A stretch of 64,000 nucleotides of DNA, from positions 1-64,000 of the forward strand of contig JAFSDJ010000040.1 in the NCBI GenBank assembly GCA_017436305.1, given 5' to 3'. The notes below the pieces were generated by a model. It was not told the DNA's origin and ran no database searches. It was given only the letters and a program-made list of their open reading frames with translations. Both the position numbers and the translations under genes were made by a program. This DNA is from Lachnospiraceae bacterium (GTDB taxonomy: Bacteria > Bacillota > Clostridia > Lachnospirales > Lachnospiraceae). Of this stretch, positions 26,821-35,192 are shown piece by piece (the first letter of the stretch is position 1; the number at the start of each line of letters is the position of its first letter).

Positions 26821-27330
26821 ATGAGATATCACAACATTACAAAGGATGATATGCTAAATGGCGATGGTTTGCGTGTAGTACTTTGGGTTGCGGGTTGTTC
26901 ACATTGTTGTAAAGAATGTCACAATCCTATTACCTGGGATCCAAACGGAGGACTTCCGGTGGATGATAAGGTAAAAGAAGAGATTTTCCAGCAATTAAAC
27001 AAACCATATATTTCAGGCATTACTTTTTCCGGTGGAGATCCGTTGCATGCGGCTAACCGGTTAGAGGTAAGAAACTTAATGGAAGAAATTAAAGCAAAAT
27101 ATCCGGATAAAACCATCTGGCTTTACACAGGAGATACTTGGGAGAAAATTTTACATTATCCGTTACTTCAGTTTGTGGATGTATTGGTAGATGGAGAATT
27201 TAAGGTAGAGTTAAAGGATGTAAACCTAATGTGGAAAGGCAGTAAAAACCAGCGGGTAATTGATGTGCAGAAATCATTACAGCAGACGGACCCAACCAAT
27301 CCGGTTTTACATTGCGGAGACTATGAATAA
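26821..27330 (+). CDS. nrdG: Anaerobic ribonucleotide reductase activating enzyme
   Basis: Radical-SAM activase that installs the glycyl radical on NrdD. The 169-residue protein has the CxxxCxxC iron-sulfur motif as C26, C30 and C33 in GCSHCCKECHNP, and the GGDP SAM-binding segment in ITFSGGDPLH. It is translationally close to nrdD, and the length is typical. Confidence 0.96.
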   Translation: MRYHNITKDDMLNGDGLRVVLWVAGCSHCCKECHNPITWDPNGGLPVDDKVKEEIFQQLNKPYISGITFSGGDPLHAANRLEVRNLMEEIKAKYPDKTIWLYTGDTWEKILHYPLLQFVDVLVDGEFKVELKDVNLMWKGSKNQRVIDVQKSLQQTDPTNPVLHCGDYE

Positions 27331-27371
27331 AAACAGATTAAAATTAAGAATTTAGTGATTAGGAGACACAC

Positions 27372-27884
27372 ATGGAACGAGTAGCAAAATTTCACAAAGT
27401 CAGCATAGGTGAGTTTTTAAAAGGATTTAAGGACACATTTCCATTTTATAAAGAAGAGGAAATTTATACTATTTATGATAATATTAAGCTTCCTAAAAGA
27501 GCTACAAGTAAAAGTGCAGGATATGATTTTTTTGCCCCTTTTACCTTTACTTTAAAACCGGGTGAAACCATTAAGATTCCGACCGGAATAAGAGCGGAAA
27601 TGAGAGAGGATTATGTGCTTTGCTTATATCCAAGAAGTGGCCTTGGATTTAAATACCGTCTTCAGTTAAATAATACAGTTGGAATTATTGACAGTGACTA
27701 TTTTGATTCTGATAACGAGGGACATATTTTTGCAAAGATTACAAACGATTCCAATGAGGATAAAGTGTTAGAAGTAAATGAAGGCACCGGTTTTATGCAG
27801 GGAATTTTCATGCAGTACGGTATTACTGAGGATGATGACGTAACAGAAATCAGAAATGGTGGCTTTGGAAGCACAACAAAATAA
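27372..27884 (+). CDS. dut: dUTP diphosphatase
   Basis: Hydrolyses dUTP to dUMP, keeping uracil out of DNA and feeding thymidylate synthesis. The 170-residue protein shows the trimeric dUTPase motifs in order: SAGYDFFA, PRSGLGFK, GIIDSDYF, GTGFMQGIF and the glycine-rich C-terminal GGFGSTTK arm. A segment of about 45 residues precedes motif 1, longer than in the shortest forms. A TAGGAGAC ribosome site precedes the ATG. It is probably co-transcribed with nrdDG. Confidence 0.9.
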   Translation: MERVAKFHKVSIGEFLKGFKDTFPFYKEEEIYTIYDNIKLPKRATSKSAGYDFFAPFTFTLKPGETIKIPTGIRAEMREDYVLCLYPRSGLGFKYRLQLNNTVGIIDSDYFDSDNEGHIFAKITNDSNEDKVLEVNEGTGFMQGIFMQYGITEDDDVTEIRNGGFGSTTK

Positions 27885-27894
27885 GATAAAGTTA

Positions 27895-27924
27895 GTATAA
27901 AATAAAACTTCTTTTGGCACACTA
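27895..27924 (+). promoter_or_regulatory. Candidate SigG (forespore) promoter of the spoVAF-like gene
   Basis: GTATA (27895-27899) matches the SigG -35 (GHATR). After an 18-base spacer, CACACTA (27918-27924) matches the -10 (CATWHTA) with one mismatch. Initiation would fall near 27931, inside the loop of the hairpin at 27904-27956. Confidence 0.45.
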
Positions 27925-27957
27925 CTAATAATAGAGTATGTGTCAAAAGGAGTTTTT
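27904..27957 (+). terminator. Terminator hairpin that buries the spoVAF-like ribosome site
   Basis: The 18-base arms at 27904-27921 and 27939-27956 pair completely with two G-U wobbles around a 17-nt loop, followed by TTTTTATTTT. The 3' arm contains AAAAGGAG, the ribosome site of the next gene. The hairpin should both end the dut transcript and block translation of any read-through. Confidence 0.75.
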
Positions 27958-27963
27958 ATTTTG

Positions 27964-29403
27964 ATGAAAAATGATAAAGTAAAGTTCTTTGAAAGTAAGA
28001 TGAATAGTTCGTTAGAGTCTAATATGAATTATTTAAATGAAAAGCTTGCTGTAAATGAAAACTTTGATCTGGTTTACCGGGTCATTGAAGTAGGCGGAAA
28101 GAAAGCATGCATGTATTTTGTAGATGGATTCTGTAAGGATGAAATGATGCAAAGAATTTTGCAATATTTTGTTGATTTAGAGCCGGAAGAAATGCCAGAA
28201 AGTGCTCATGAAATGTCAAAGGCTTTTATGCCTACTGTAGAGGTAGATTTAAAAAGCGAATGGAAGGAAATAGAAAAATTTATTCTTTCCGGTGTATTTG
28301 CCTTGTTTGTGGATGGGTATGATAAGTGTATATTAATTGATGCACGCACTTATCCAAGTCGTAGTGTCAGTGAGCCGGAAAAGGATAAAACTATGCGTGG
28401 ATCTAAAGATGGATTTGTGGAAACTTTAGTATTTAATACTGCATTAATCCGTAGAAGAATCAGAAGCAGCGATTTACGAATGGAAATTGCCAGTGCAGGT
28501 AAAAGCTCTAAAACAGACATTGTGCTTTGCTATATGGAGACAAGGGTGGATAAAGATTTATTACAGAGAATTCGTACAAGAATTGGAGAAATTAAAGTAG
28601 ACGCTCTTACTATGAATCAGGAGAGTCTGGCAGAGTGTTTGTATCAGAGAGCCTGGGTTAATCCTTTTCCAAAATTTAAATTTACAGAAAGACCAGATAC
28701 GGCTGCAGCACAGGTTTTGGAGGGAAATATTATTATACTTGTAGATAATTCTCCGTCTGCCATGATAGCCCCAACCTCCATTTTTGATATTGTAGAGGAA
28801 GCAGATGATTATTATTTTCCACCTATTACAGGTTCTTATTTAAGATTAGCAAGATTTTTAATTGCAATAATGACGTTTTTCTTGACTCCAACCTTTTTGC
28901 TTCTTATGATGTATCCGCATTGGATTCCGGAAAGCTTTCAATTTATTATGCTAAAAGAGCAGCCAAATATTCCTATTATCTGGCAGTTTTTAATGCTTGA
29001 GCTTGCCATAGATGGCTTAAGGTTAGCCGCAGTTAACACCCCAAGTATGCTAAGTACGCCCTTTAGTGTTATGGCAGCCCTTGTATTTGGAGAATTTTCC
29101 GTAAAAAGTGGTTGGTTCAGTTCAGAGGTTATGTTATATATGGTATTTGTTACCATTGCAAACTATACCCAGGCAAGCTATGAGTTAGCTTATGCTATGA
29201 AATTCATGCGGATTATTACACTAATACTAACGGCTGTGTTTGGTGTGTATGGCTATATTGCCGGAATTGGTATTTTCCTATTGGCAATTGTAAACAATAA
29301 GACTATTTCCGGACAGAGCTATATTTATCCGTTGTTCCCGCTGAATTTAAAGCAGCTTGGAAAAAGGCTTTTAAGACTTCGGATGTCGGATGCAAGAAAG
29401 TAA
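27964..29403 (+). CDS. spoVAF: Spore germination protein, GerA family (SpoVAF-like)
   Basis: The 479-residue protein has a soluble N-terminal domain (about 1-270) with TYPSRSVSEPE, RGSKDGFVETL and TALIRRRIR. A membrane domain of about five helices (about 285-455) follows, with IDGLRLAAVNTPS and YTQASYELA. These segments match SpoVAF better than GerAA in my recollection. SpoVAF is linked to the dipicolinic-acid channel and germination in the inner spore membrane. ATG 27964 sits 11 bases after AAAGGAG. The usual spoVAA-E neighbours are not here. Confidence 0.82.
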   Translation: MKNDKVKFFESKMNSSLESNMNYLNEKLAVNENFDLVYRVIEVGGKKACMYFVDGFCKDEMMQRILQYFVDLEPEEMPESAHEMSKAFMPTVEVDLKSEWKEIEKFILSGVFALFVDGYDKCILIDARTYPSRSVSEPEKDKTMRGSKDGFVETLVFNTALIRRRIRSSDLRMEIASAGKSSKTDIVLCYMETRVDKDLLQRIRTRIGEIKVDALTMNQESLAECLYQRAWVNPFPKFKFTERPDTAAAQVLEGNIIILVDNSPSAMIAPTSIFDIVEEADDYYFPPITGSYLRLARFLIAIMTFFLTPTFLLLMMYPHWIPESFQFIMLKEQPNIPIIWQFLMLELAIDGLRLAAVNTPSMLSTPFSVMAALVFGEFSVKSGWFSSEVMLYMVFVTIANYTQASYELAYAMKFMRIITLILTAVFGVYGYIAGIGIFLLAIVNNKTISGQSYIYPLFPLNLKQLGKRLLRLRMSDARK

Positions 29404-29483
29404 CGTAACTCTTGTTTTTTTGCCTGAAAAATGCTAGAATACCCCCATATAAAGGAAAACATAAGGTGGAATGGGGTTAGAAT

Positions 29484-30353
29484 ATGAATTTTAAATTAGC
29501 CACAGATAATACAACGGATTTACCATTATCTTATATAAAAGAAAACAACATTGGACTTATGACTTTATCGTGCCTTTTGGATGGAGTTACCTACGATGAG
29601 AATAATATTTTAGATTCTAAAGTTTTCTTCGAAAAAATGAGAAACGGAAGTATGCCTACTACCTCGCAGGTAAATCCTGACCAGGCAAAGTCCCATTTTG
29701 AAAGTTATATCAAAGAAGGATATAAGGAAATTCTATATTTGGCATTTTCTTCAGGATTAAGCGGAACCTATAGCAGTGTAAAGGTTGCAGCCGAAGAAAT
29801 AATGGAAGAACATCCGGATGTGAAGATTGAGGTCATTGATACTTTATGTGCAGCTATGGGAGAAGGACTTTTAGTATATTTAGCAGTGGAAGAAATGAAA
29901 AGAGGAAAATCTTTCCAAGAGGTAGTAGAGTTTGTGAAAGAAACAATTCCCCATGTTATTCATGTATTTACAGTAGATGATTTAAATCATTTACACAGGG
30001 GTGGAAGAGTTAGCAAGGCTACTGCAGTCATTGGTACACTTGCTAATATTAAGCCAATTTTACGAGTGGATGATGAAGGGCATCTGGTTTCACTTACAAA
30101 GACAAGGGGCAGAAAAAAATCCTTAATGACACTGGTTAACCTTATGGAAGAGTATATGGGCTCCTATAAAGATAAAAATGGAATTTTCATGATTAATCAT
30201 GGAGATTGTGAAGAAGATGCAAGATTTTTAGCAGATGCCATTACAAACAGATTGGGCATTGAGGAATGTATGATTAACCCATTGGGTGCTGTTATCGGTT
30301 CTCACACAGGTCCCGGATTGATTGCATTGTTTTTCTTAGGAGACGCAAGATAA
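29484..30353 (+). CDS. DegV family protein (fatty-acid binding)
   Basis: The 289-residue protein begins with the DegV pattern KLATDNTTDLP and has PTTSQV, the SSGLSGTY lipid-site segment, the HLHRGGR motif and a C-terminal GSHTGPG. DegV/FakB proteins bind a fatty acid and present it to the FakA kinase; no fakA is visible here. A weak AGGTGG site and long spacing precede the ATG. Confidence 0.92.
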   Translation: MNFKLATDNTTDLPLSYIKENNIGLMTLSCLLDGVTYDENNILDSKVFFEKMRNGSMPTTSQVNPDQAKSHFESYIKEGYKEILYLAFSSGLSGTYSSVKVAAEEIMEEHPDVKIEVIDTLCAAMGEGLLVYLAVEEMKRGKSFQEVVEFVKETIPHVIHVFTVDDLNHLHRGGRVSKATAVIGTLANIKPILRVDDEGHLVSLTKTRGRKKSLMTLVNLMEEYMGSYKDKNGIFMINHGDCEEDARFLADAITNRLGIEECMINPLGAVIGSHTGPGLIALFFLGDAR

Positions 30354-30376
30354 GAAGAAAATAGGAGAAAAATTTT

Positions 30377-30547
30377 ATGGAAATGTATGAATACAAATGT
30401 CCTGTTTGTAGCACCACTCACAGAGTTCCTTCTTATTGGATGAGCTATAGTCCGGAAGAAATTTACCAGTGTCCACACAGGAATAAGGAAACAGAAGAGA
30501 TGTGTGAATTTCTGGATATGGAATATGTGATGACAGTTAACACCTAA
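30377..30547 (+). CDS. Small putative zinc-ribbon protein
   Basis: The 56-residue protein starts MEMYEYKCPVCSTTHRVPSY and contains a CxxC pair followed by CPH and a single Cys, consistent with a small metal-binding ribbon. An AGGAGAA ribosome site precedes the ATG at good spacing, 23 bases after degV. I do not recognise its function. Confidence 0.6.
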   Translation: MEMYEYKCPVCSTTHRVPSYWMSYSPEEIYQCPHRNKETEEMCEFLDMEYVMTVNT

Positions 30548-30623
30548 AATTATTCAGGTAGTAGGTGGAAGGTTAGAGTAATTTACACTTAGTAAAAATG
30601 TAAAATATAATAAAATAAAAAAG

Positions 30624-30662
30624 AAGAATTTCTTAGTAATGCTATGAAATTCTTTTTTTTTT
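30624..30662 (+). terminator. Intrinsic terminator after the degV unit
   Basis: AAGAATTTC and GAAATTCTT pair over nine bases around a 13-nt loop, followed by a long T run. Confidence 0.85.
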
Positions 30663-30811
30663 CGTTTTCTAAGCAACGGGCGGAAGTTGTAAGTAGCAGA
30701 TTTGGCAGGTAAAAAAAAGTTTTACTAAGATTTTACATAAAGCTGATAACTTGCAAAAGAGATATATGCTATTATGCAAAGCGTTAAGGGAAAAATAAGG
30801 AAGGAACAGGA

Positions 30812-32065
30812 ATGCTTAAGAAAATTATAAAGGATTCCTTGCCCACGATTATTTCAATGACCTTGTCTGGAATGTACAGTGTGGTAGATGGGATCTTTAT
30901 TGGGAAAGCAACCGGAGATATTGGACTTGCAGCAATTAACATTGCATGGCCTATTACAGCTGTGATTACAGCATTAGGAATTGGAATAGGGGCAGGTGGA
31001 AGCGTACTGATTTCTAATTATAAAGGAAGAAGCGAAGCAGATGAAAGTATAAAGGCAGGAAATAATACGTTTACACTATTAATACTGATGGGAATAGGGA
31101 TTACTGCCATACTGCTTATGTGTTATCCAAAACTGTTAAAGGTGCTTGGAGCACGGGATATGGTATATTTGGAAGCTCTAAGATACAGTGAAATCATTGC
31201 AAAAGGAAGCTTATTACAGGTGCTTGGCACAGGACTTATGCCCATTTTAAGAAATATGGATATGGCAATATCTGCTATGGTAAGCATGACTTGTGGTCTT
31301 TTTGTAAACATTGGAGTGAATTATTACCTGATGTTTGAAAAGGCAATGGGAATTAAAGGTGCCGCTTATGGAACCGTAATTGCTCAGGGAGTGGTTGTGT
31401 GCATCAGCATGATTTTATTGTGTAGGCGGTTTAAAATAAGACTTTATCTGAAAAAAAAGTTGTTTATAGATACAATAAGAATCGGAATCACCCCATTTGG
31501 AATGTCTATTGCACCATCCATTACGCTTGTTTTTACCAATTGGCAGTGTCTTGCTTATGGTGGAGCAGAGGCGGTAGCATGTTATGCCGTGATTTCTTAT
31601 ATTACATTTCCGGTGCAATATATGTTATCAGGCATAGGAGATGGAACTCAGCCTCTTATAAGCTTTTATCATGGTGCAGGCAAAGAGAAAGAGGTATTAC
31701 AGATAAAGAAAATCGCATATGTTTTTGCAGGAACTATGGGAACAATAGCCGCACTGTTATCTATTCTACTGACACCATGGATTGGCGTAGGATTTGGATT
31801 GTCCAATGTGGCAATTTCTTATTTTAAAAGTGGAATGAGAATCAGCGCAATGGCTTTTTTCTTAATTGGATATGTAAAGTTTCATATTTCTTATTTAAAT
31901 GCCATATTTGAGACGAAAAAGGCAATTCTATTAACCTATGCAGAGAGCCTTCTGGTAATACCTGTGTTAATGTATCTTTTACCTGTTTTTGCAGGAATTT
32001 CCGGTGTGTGGGCGGCATTGCCGGTATCAGCAGTATGCATGTTGCTGTTCACACGTGACATTTAA
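30812..32065 (+). CDS. MATE family efflux transporter, short at the C-terminus
   Basis: Cation-coupled multidrug/metabolite exporter of the MATE family. The 417-residue protein has about twelve hydrophobic segments and the family features GMYSVVDGIFIGK, GIGAGGSVLISNYKG and QPLISFYHGAG. Related proteins run 440-460 residues; here the sequence ends within the last helix as VCMLLFTRDI, with no basic tail. The first permease gene of the following ABC operon starts 31 bases later, so a deletion may have joined the two. AAGGAACAGGA precedes the ATG. Confidence 0.88.
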   Translation: MLKKIIKDSLPTIISMTLSGMYSVVDGIFIGKATGDIGLAAINIAWPITAVITALGIGIGAGGSVLISNYKGRSEADESIKAGNNTFTLLILMGIGITAILLMCYPKLLKVLGARDMVYLEALRYSEIIAKGSLLQVLGTGLMPILRNMDMAISAMVSMTCGLFVNIGVNYYLMFEKAMGIKGAAYGTVIAQGVVVCISMILLCRRFKIRLYLKKKLFIDTIRIGITPFGMSIAPSITLVFTNWQCLAYGGAEAVACYAVISYITFPVQYMLSGIGDGTQPLISFYHGAGKEKEVLQIKKIAYVFAGTMGTIAALLSILLTPWIGVGFGLSNVAISYFKSGMRISAMAFFLIGYVKFHISYLNAIFETKKAILLTYAESLLVIPVLMYLLPVFAGISGVWAALPVSAVCMLLFTRDI

Positions 32066-32096
32066 ATATATAGAACTTTAGAAAGGAACCAAAATT

Positions 32097-32972
32097 ATGA
32101 AAGAAAAAATAAAAGAGGCAGGGTGTGCATGGCTGTTTGTACTTCCGGCATTCATTCCATTAATGGTATTTTGGATTTATCCGATTTTAAGATCGTTTTA
32201 TATTAGTTTTACCGACTGGGATTATATGTCCCCTACATATAACTTTGTATTTTTCGATAATTTTATAGCCTTATTTAAGGATCAGCGTTTTTATGATGCT
32301 TTATGGAACACGGTAGTTTTTACATTAGGAACACTGATACCTACGATTATATTGGGGTTGGGGCTGGCACTTTTATTGCAAAAGTCCTTTAAAGGAAGTG
32401 GAATTATAAAATTTATTTTATTCTCTCCGTGGATTACACCAACCGTTGCCGTTTCTATTGTATGGACGTGGATATATGATCCGGGAACCGGTATTGCTAA
32501 TACAATTCTTAATTTTCTTGGGGTACCGGCACTTCAATGGATTAAAAGTTCACAGACATCCATGCTTGCCGTGATTCTTGTGACGGTCTGGAAAAGTCTT
32601 GGTTATGCTATGATTTTCTATTTATCAGCATTAGAAAAGGTTCCAAAGGAACTTTATGAAGCAAGTGGAATGGATGGAGCTAAATGGTGGCAGAGATTTC
32701 GGGATGTAACCCTTCCGTCTATTTCGCCAACCACATTTTTTTTAATGATTATTACAATGGTTAATTCCTTACAGGCATATGACCAAATTCAGATATTGAC
32801 CCAGGGTGGACCTTCCGGAAGCACAAGAACCCTTCTTTATATGTATTATCAGTTAGGCTTTGAGGAATTTAACATGGGACAGGCAACGGCAATAGCTATT
32901 GTATTAATTTTTATTACCGTACTTTTATCAATTATACAGTTCGTAGGCTCTAAGAAATGGGTACATTACTAG
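32097..32972 (+). CDS. ABC importer permease 1 (MalF/UgpA type)
   Basis: The 291-residue inner-membrane subunit has six helices and the cytoplasmic EAA loop EASGMDGAKWWQRFRDVTLP (about 190-209) that contacts the ATPase. GAAAGGAACC precedes the ATG. It is followed after 13 bases by permease 2, then the binding protein, a PHP-type hydrolase, a HAD phosphatase and the ATPase, all on the plus strand: a complete CUT1-type importer with two embedded enzymes. Confidence 0.93.
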   Translation: MKEKIKEAGCAWLFVLPAFIPLMVFWIYPILRSFYISFTDWDYMSPTYNFVFFDNFIALFKDQRFYDALWNTVVFTLGTLIPTIILGLGLALLLQKSFKGSGIIKFILFSPWITPTVAVSIVWTWIYDPGTGIANTILNFLGVPALQWIKSSQTSMLAVILVTVWKSLGYAMIFYLSALEKVPKELYEASGMDGAKWWQRFRDVTLPSISPTTFFLMIITMVNSLQAYDQIQILTQGGPSGSTRTLLYMYYQLGFEEFNMGQATAIAIVLIFITVLLSIIQFVGSKKWVHY

Positions 32973-32985
32973 GGGGTTTTAGAAA

Positions 32986-33822
32986 ATGAGAATAAGAATA
33001 GGCTTACAAAAACTTGGAAAGGCAGCGTTGCTTTGTATATTCAGTATTTTTACCGCATTTCCTTTTATATGGATGGTTTTAAGTGCCTTGAAAACAAAAG
33101 CGGAGGTTATGGATGTATCGCGATTCTTCCCTCAGGAATGCCAATGGGGGAACTTTTATCAGGTTATTTTTAACTCCCCACTTTTAAGATATGTATGGAA
33201 CAGTTTGTTTGTTTCAGCCATTACTTTATTTCTTCAGATTGTAACGGCAGCTATGATTGCATATGCCATTGTATTTATGAAATTTAAAGGGAGAAACTTT
33301 TTGTTTGCCATTATTATGGGGACTTACATGCTTCCTACAGCAGCAACTTATATTCCAAGCTATATTATTCTGGCAAATATGAACCTGTTAAATACGTTTA
33401 CGGGACTGATTATTTCAAATTGTGTGAGTATTTTCGGTATATTTTTGTTAAGGCAGGCATTTATGCAGGTGCCAATGGGTGTTATAGAAGCAGCCAGAAT
33501 GGACGGAGCAAGCCATTTTAAAACTTTGTGGTATGTAGTATGTCCTATGACAAAGTCTTCTTTTATTACTTTTGGACTAATGAACTTTATTACTTGTTAT
33601 AACAGCTATATGTGGCCTTCTTTAATTACAGATTCCGAAGAAAAATTATTAGTTTCACAGGGACTTAGAAAGTTCTTTATTGAGGGCGGTGCCTATGGAA
33701 CAGAATGGCCGTTAGTTATGGCGGGAAGTGCTTTGATTGTTTTACCATTATTAATTTTATTTGCCTTTACCCAGAAATGGTTTATTAATGGTATTGGCGG
33801 CGATACAGGTATGAAAGGGTAA
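32986..33822 (+). CDS. ABC importer permease 2 (MalG/UgpE type)
   Basis: The 278-residue partner permease has six helices and the EAA loop IEAARMDGASHFKTLWYVVC (about 168-187). It ends in the usual WFINGIGGDTGMKG. Its sequence features fit the UgpE/MalG side of CUT1 importers. Confidence 0.93.
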   Translation: MRIRIGLQKLGKAALLCIFSIFTAFPFIWMVLSALKTKAEVMDVSRFFPQECQWGNFYQVIFNSPLLRYVWNSLFVSAITLFLQIVTAAMIAYAIVFMKFKGRNFLFAIIMGTYMLPTAATYIPSYIILANMNLLNTFTGLIISNCVSIFGIFLLRQAFMQVPMGVIEAARMDGASHFKTLWYVVCPMTKSSFITFGLMNFITCYNSYMWPSLITDSEEKLLVSQGLRKFFIEGGAYGTEWPLVMAGSALIVLPLLILFAFTQKWFINGIGGDTGMKG

Positions 33823-33870
33823 CGCCCTTTTACATAAAAAGACAAAAAGGAAAAAAGAGGAGAAAGAAAC

Positions 33871-35178
33871 ATGAAAAAAAGAGTAGTAGCAGCTTTATTA
33901 GTAGTGACTATGATTGCCAGTCTGCTTACCGGATGTGGAAGTAGCAAAACACAGGAAGTAACAAAAACAGAGGATGGAAAGATTCAGATCGATTTCTGGT
34001 ACTCAGGCGGAAAAACGGCTGTAAACGTATTTCAGGAAATTGTAGATGAATACAATGCGTCTTCGGATAAGTATGAAATTAAAACAACAACACAGGCAGA
34101 TTACACGGAAACTTATGAGAAGCTTCAGGCAGGTATTGCAGGAAAAAATGCACCGGATATGGCACTTTTGGATGTAGATAAGTCCAGAAACCTTTCCTCA
34201 AAGAATTTAGTAGCAGATTTAAACAAGTTTATAGAGGAAGATTCTGATTTCAGGAAGGAAGATTATTTAAGCGTTTTTTATGATCAGGGTGTAGATGAAG
34301 ATGGAAAAGTGTTTGCACTTCCTGCGTATGGAACAACTCAGGTACTTTACTACAACATTGCAGCTTTTGAAAAAGCAGGAATTGATCCAAGTTCCATTAA
34401 AACATGGCAGGATTTAGCAGCTGCCGCAGAGACCATGACAAGTGAAGACGGCACTTTTGTAGGCTGGGAACCAATGTGGGGAGTAGATAATCTGGTAGAT
34501 GCGGCTTTAAGTAATGGAGCATCTTTAATTAGTGATGATGGAAAAACGGTTATGATTAATTCTGAGGAATGGGTTGAAGTTTGGGAGTCATTCCGTACAT
34601 GGATTCATGAAGATGAGATTATGAAGGTAAATTCCGGTGGACAAGGATGGGAATACTGGTACACAACCATTGATGATGTACTCCAGAATAAAGCAGGCGG
34701 ATACACAGGTTCTTCAGGAGATCAGGCAGACCTTGACTTTAACATTGTAGCGGCTATGGAGCAGCCTGGATTTAATGGTAATCCTTCTGCACCAACGGCA
34801 GACGCATTACAGCTTGTTATGTTAGAAGGTTCCAGCGATGAAGAAAAGCAGGGTGTATATGAATTTATGAAATATTTTACTTTACCCCAAAATCAGGCAA
34901 AATGGTCTATGGCAACCGGTTATGTAGCTGTTCGTCAGTCCACCTTAGAAGTAGAGGAATTTGTAGCATATACACAAGAAAATCCACAGGCATTAGTGCC
35001 AATTTCACAGGCAGCACATGGTACACCGGCGTTAATAGACCCAACCGGTGGAAAGATACTCGATGCTTTAACAATCGCAGCCGACAAAGTAGAGTTAGAA
35101 AACATCAGTGCGAAAGAAGCTTTAGATGAAGCACAAAAGACAGCCCAGGAAGCATTAGACAACGTAAATAATAAATAG
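33871..35178 (+). CDS. ABC importer extracellular solute-binding lipoprotein
   Basis: The 435-residue protein begins with a lipoprotein signal ending in the lipobox LLTGC, with C22 as the lipidation site. A family-1 binding-protein fold follows (IDFWYSGG.. and the late QNQAKWSMATGYVAVR). It captures the substrate outside the membrane. CUT1 binding proteins of this class carry oligosaccharides, glycerol 3-phosphate or glycerophosphodiesters; the ligand cannot be read directly. AGAGGAG precedes the ATG. Confidence 0.92.
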   Translation: MKKRVVAALLVVTMIASLLTGCGSSKTQEVTKTEDGKIQIDFWYSGGKTAVNVFQEIVDEYNASSDKYEIKTTTQADYTETYEKLQAGIAGKNAPDMALLDVDKSRNLSSKNLVADLNKFIEEDSDFRKEDYLSVFYDQGVDEDGKVFALPAYGTTQVLYYNIAAFEKAGIDPSSIKTWQDLAAAAETMTSEDGTFVGWEPMWGVDNLVDAALSNGASLISDDGKTVMINSEEWVEVWESFRTWIHEDEIMKVNSGGQGWEYWYTTIDDVLQNKAGGYTGSSGDQADLDFNIVAAMEQPGFNGNPSAPTADALQLVMLEGSSDEEKQGVYEFMKYFTLPQNQAKWSMATGYVAVRQSTLEVEEFVAYTQENPQALVPISQAAHGTPALIDPTGGKILDALTIAADKVELENISAKEALDEAQKTAQEALDNVNNK

Positions 35179-35192
35179 AGAATGTGACAAAG

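Noticed and set aside
27041..27062. CTAACC-GGTTAG palindrome in nrdG as a copy of the dispersed motif
   Set aside because: The half-sites are in the opposite order with no spacer, so it is a different and probably chance palindrome.
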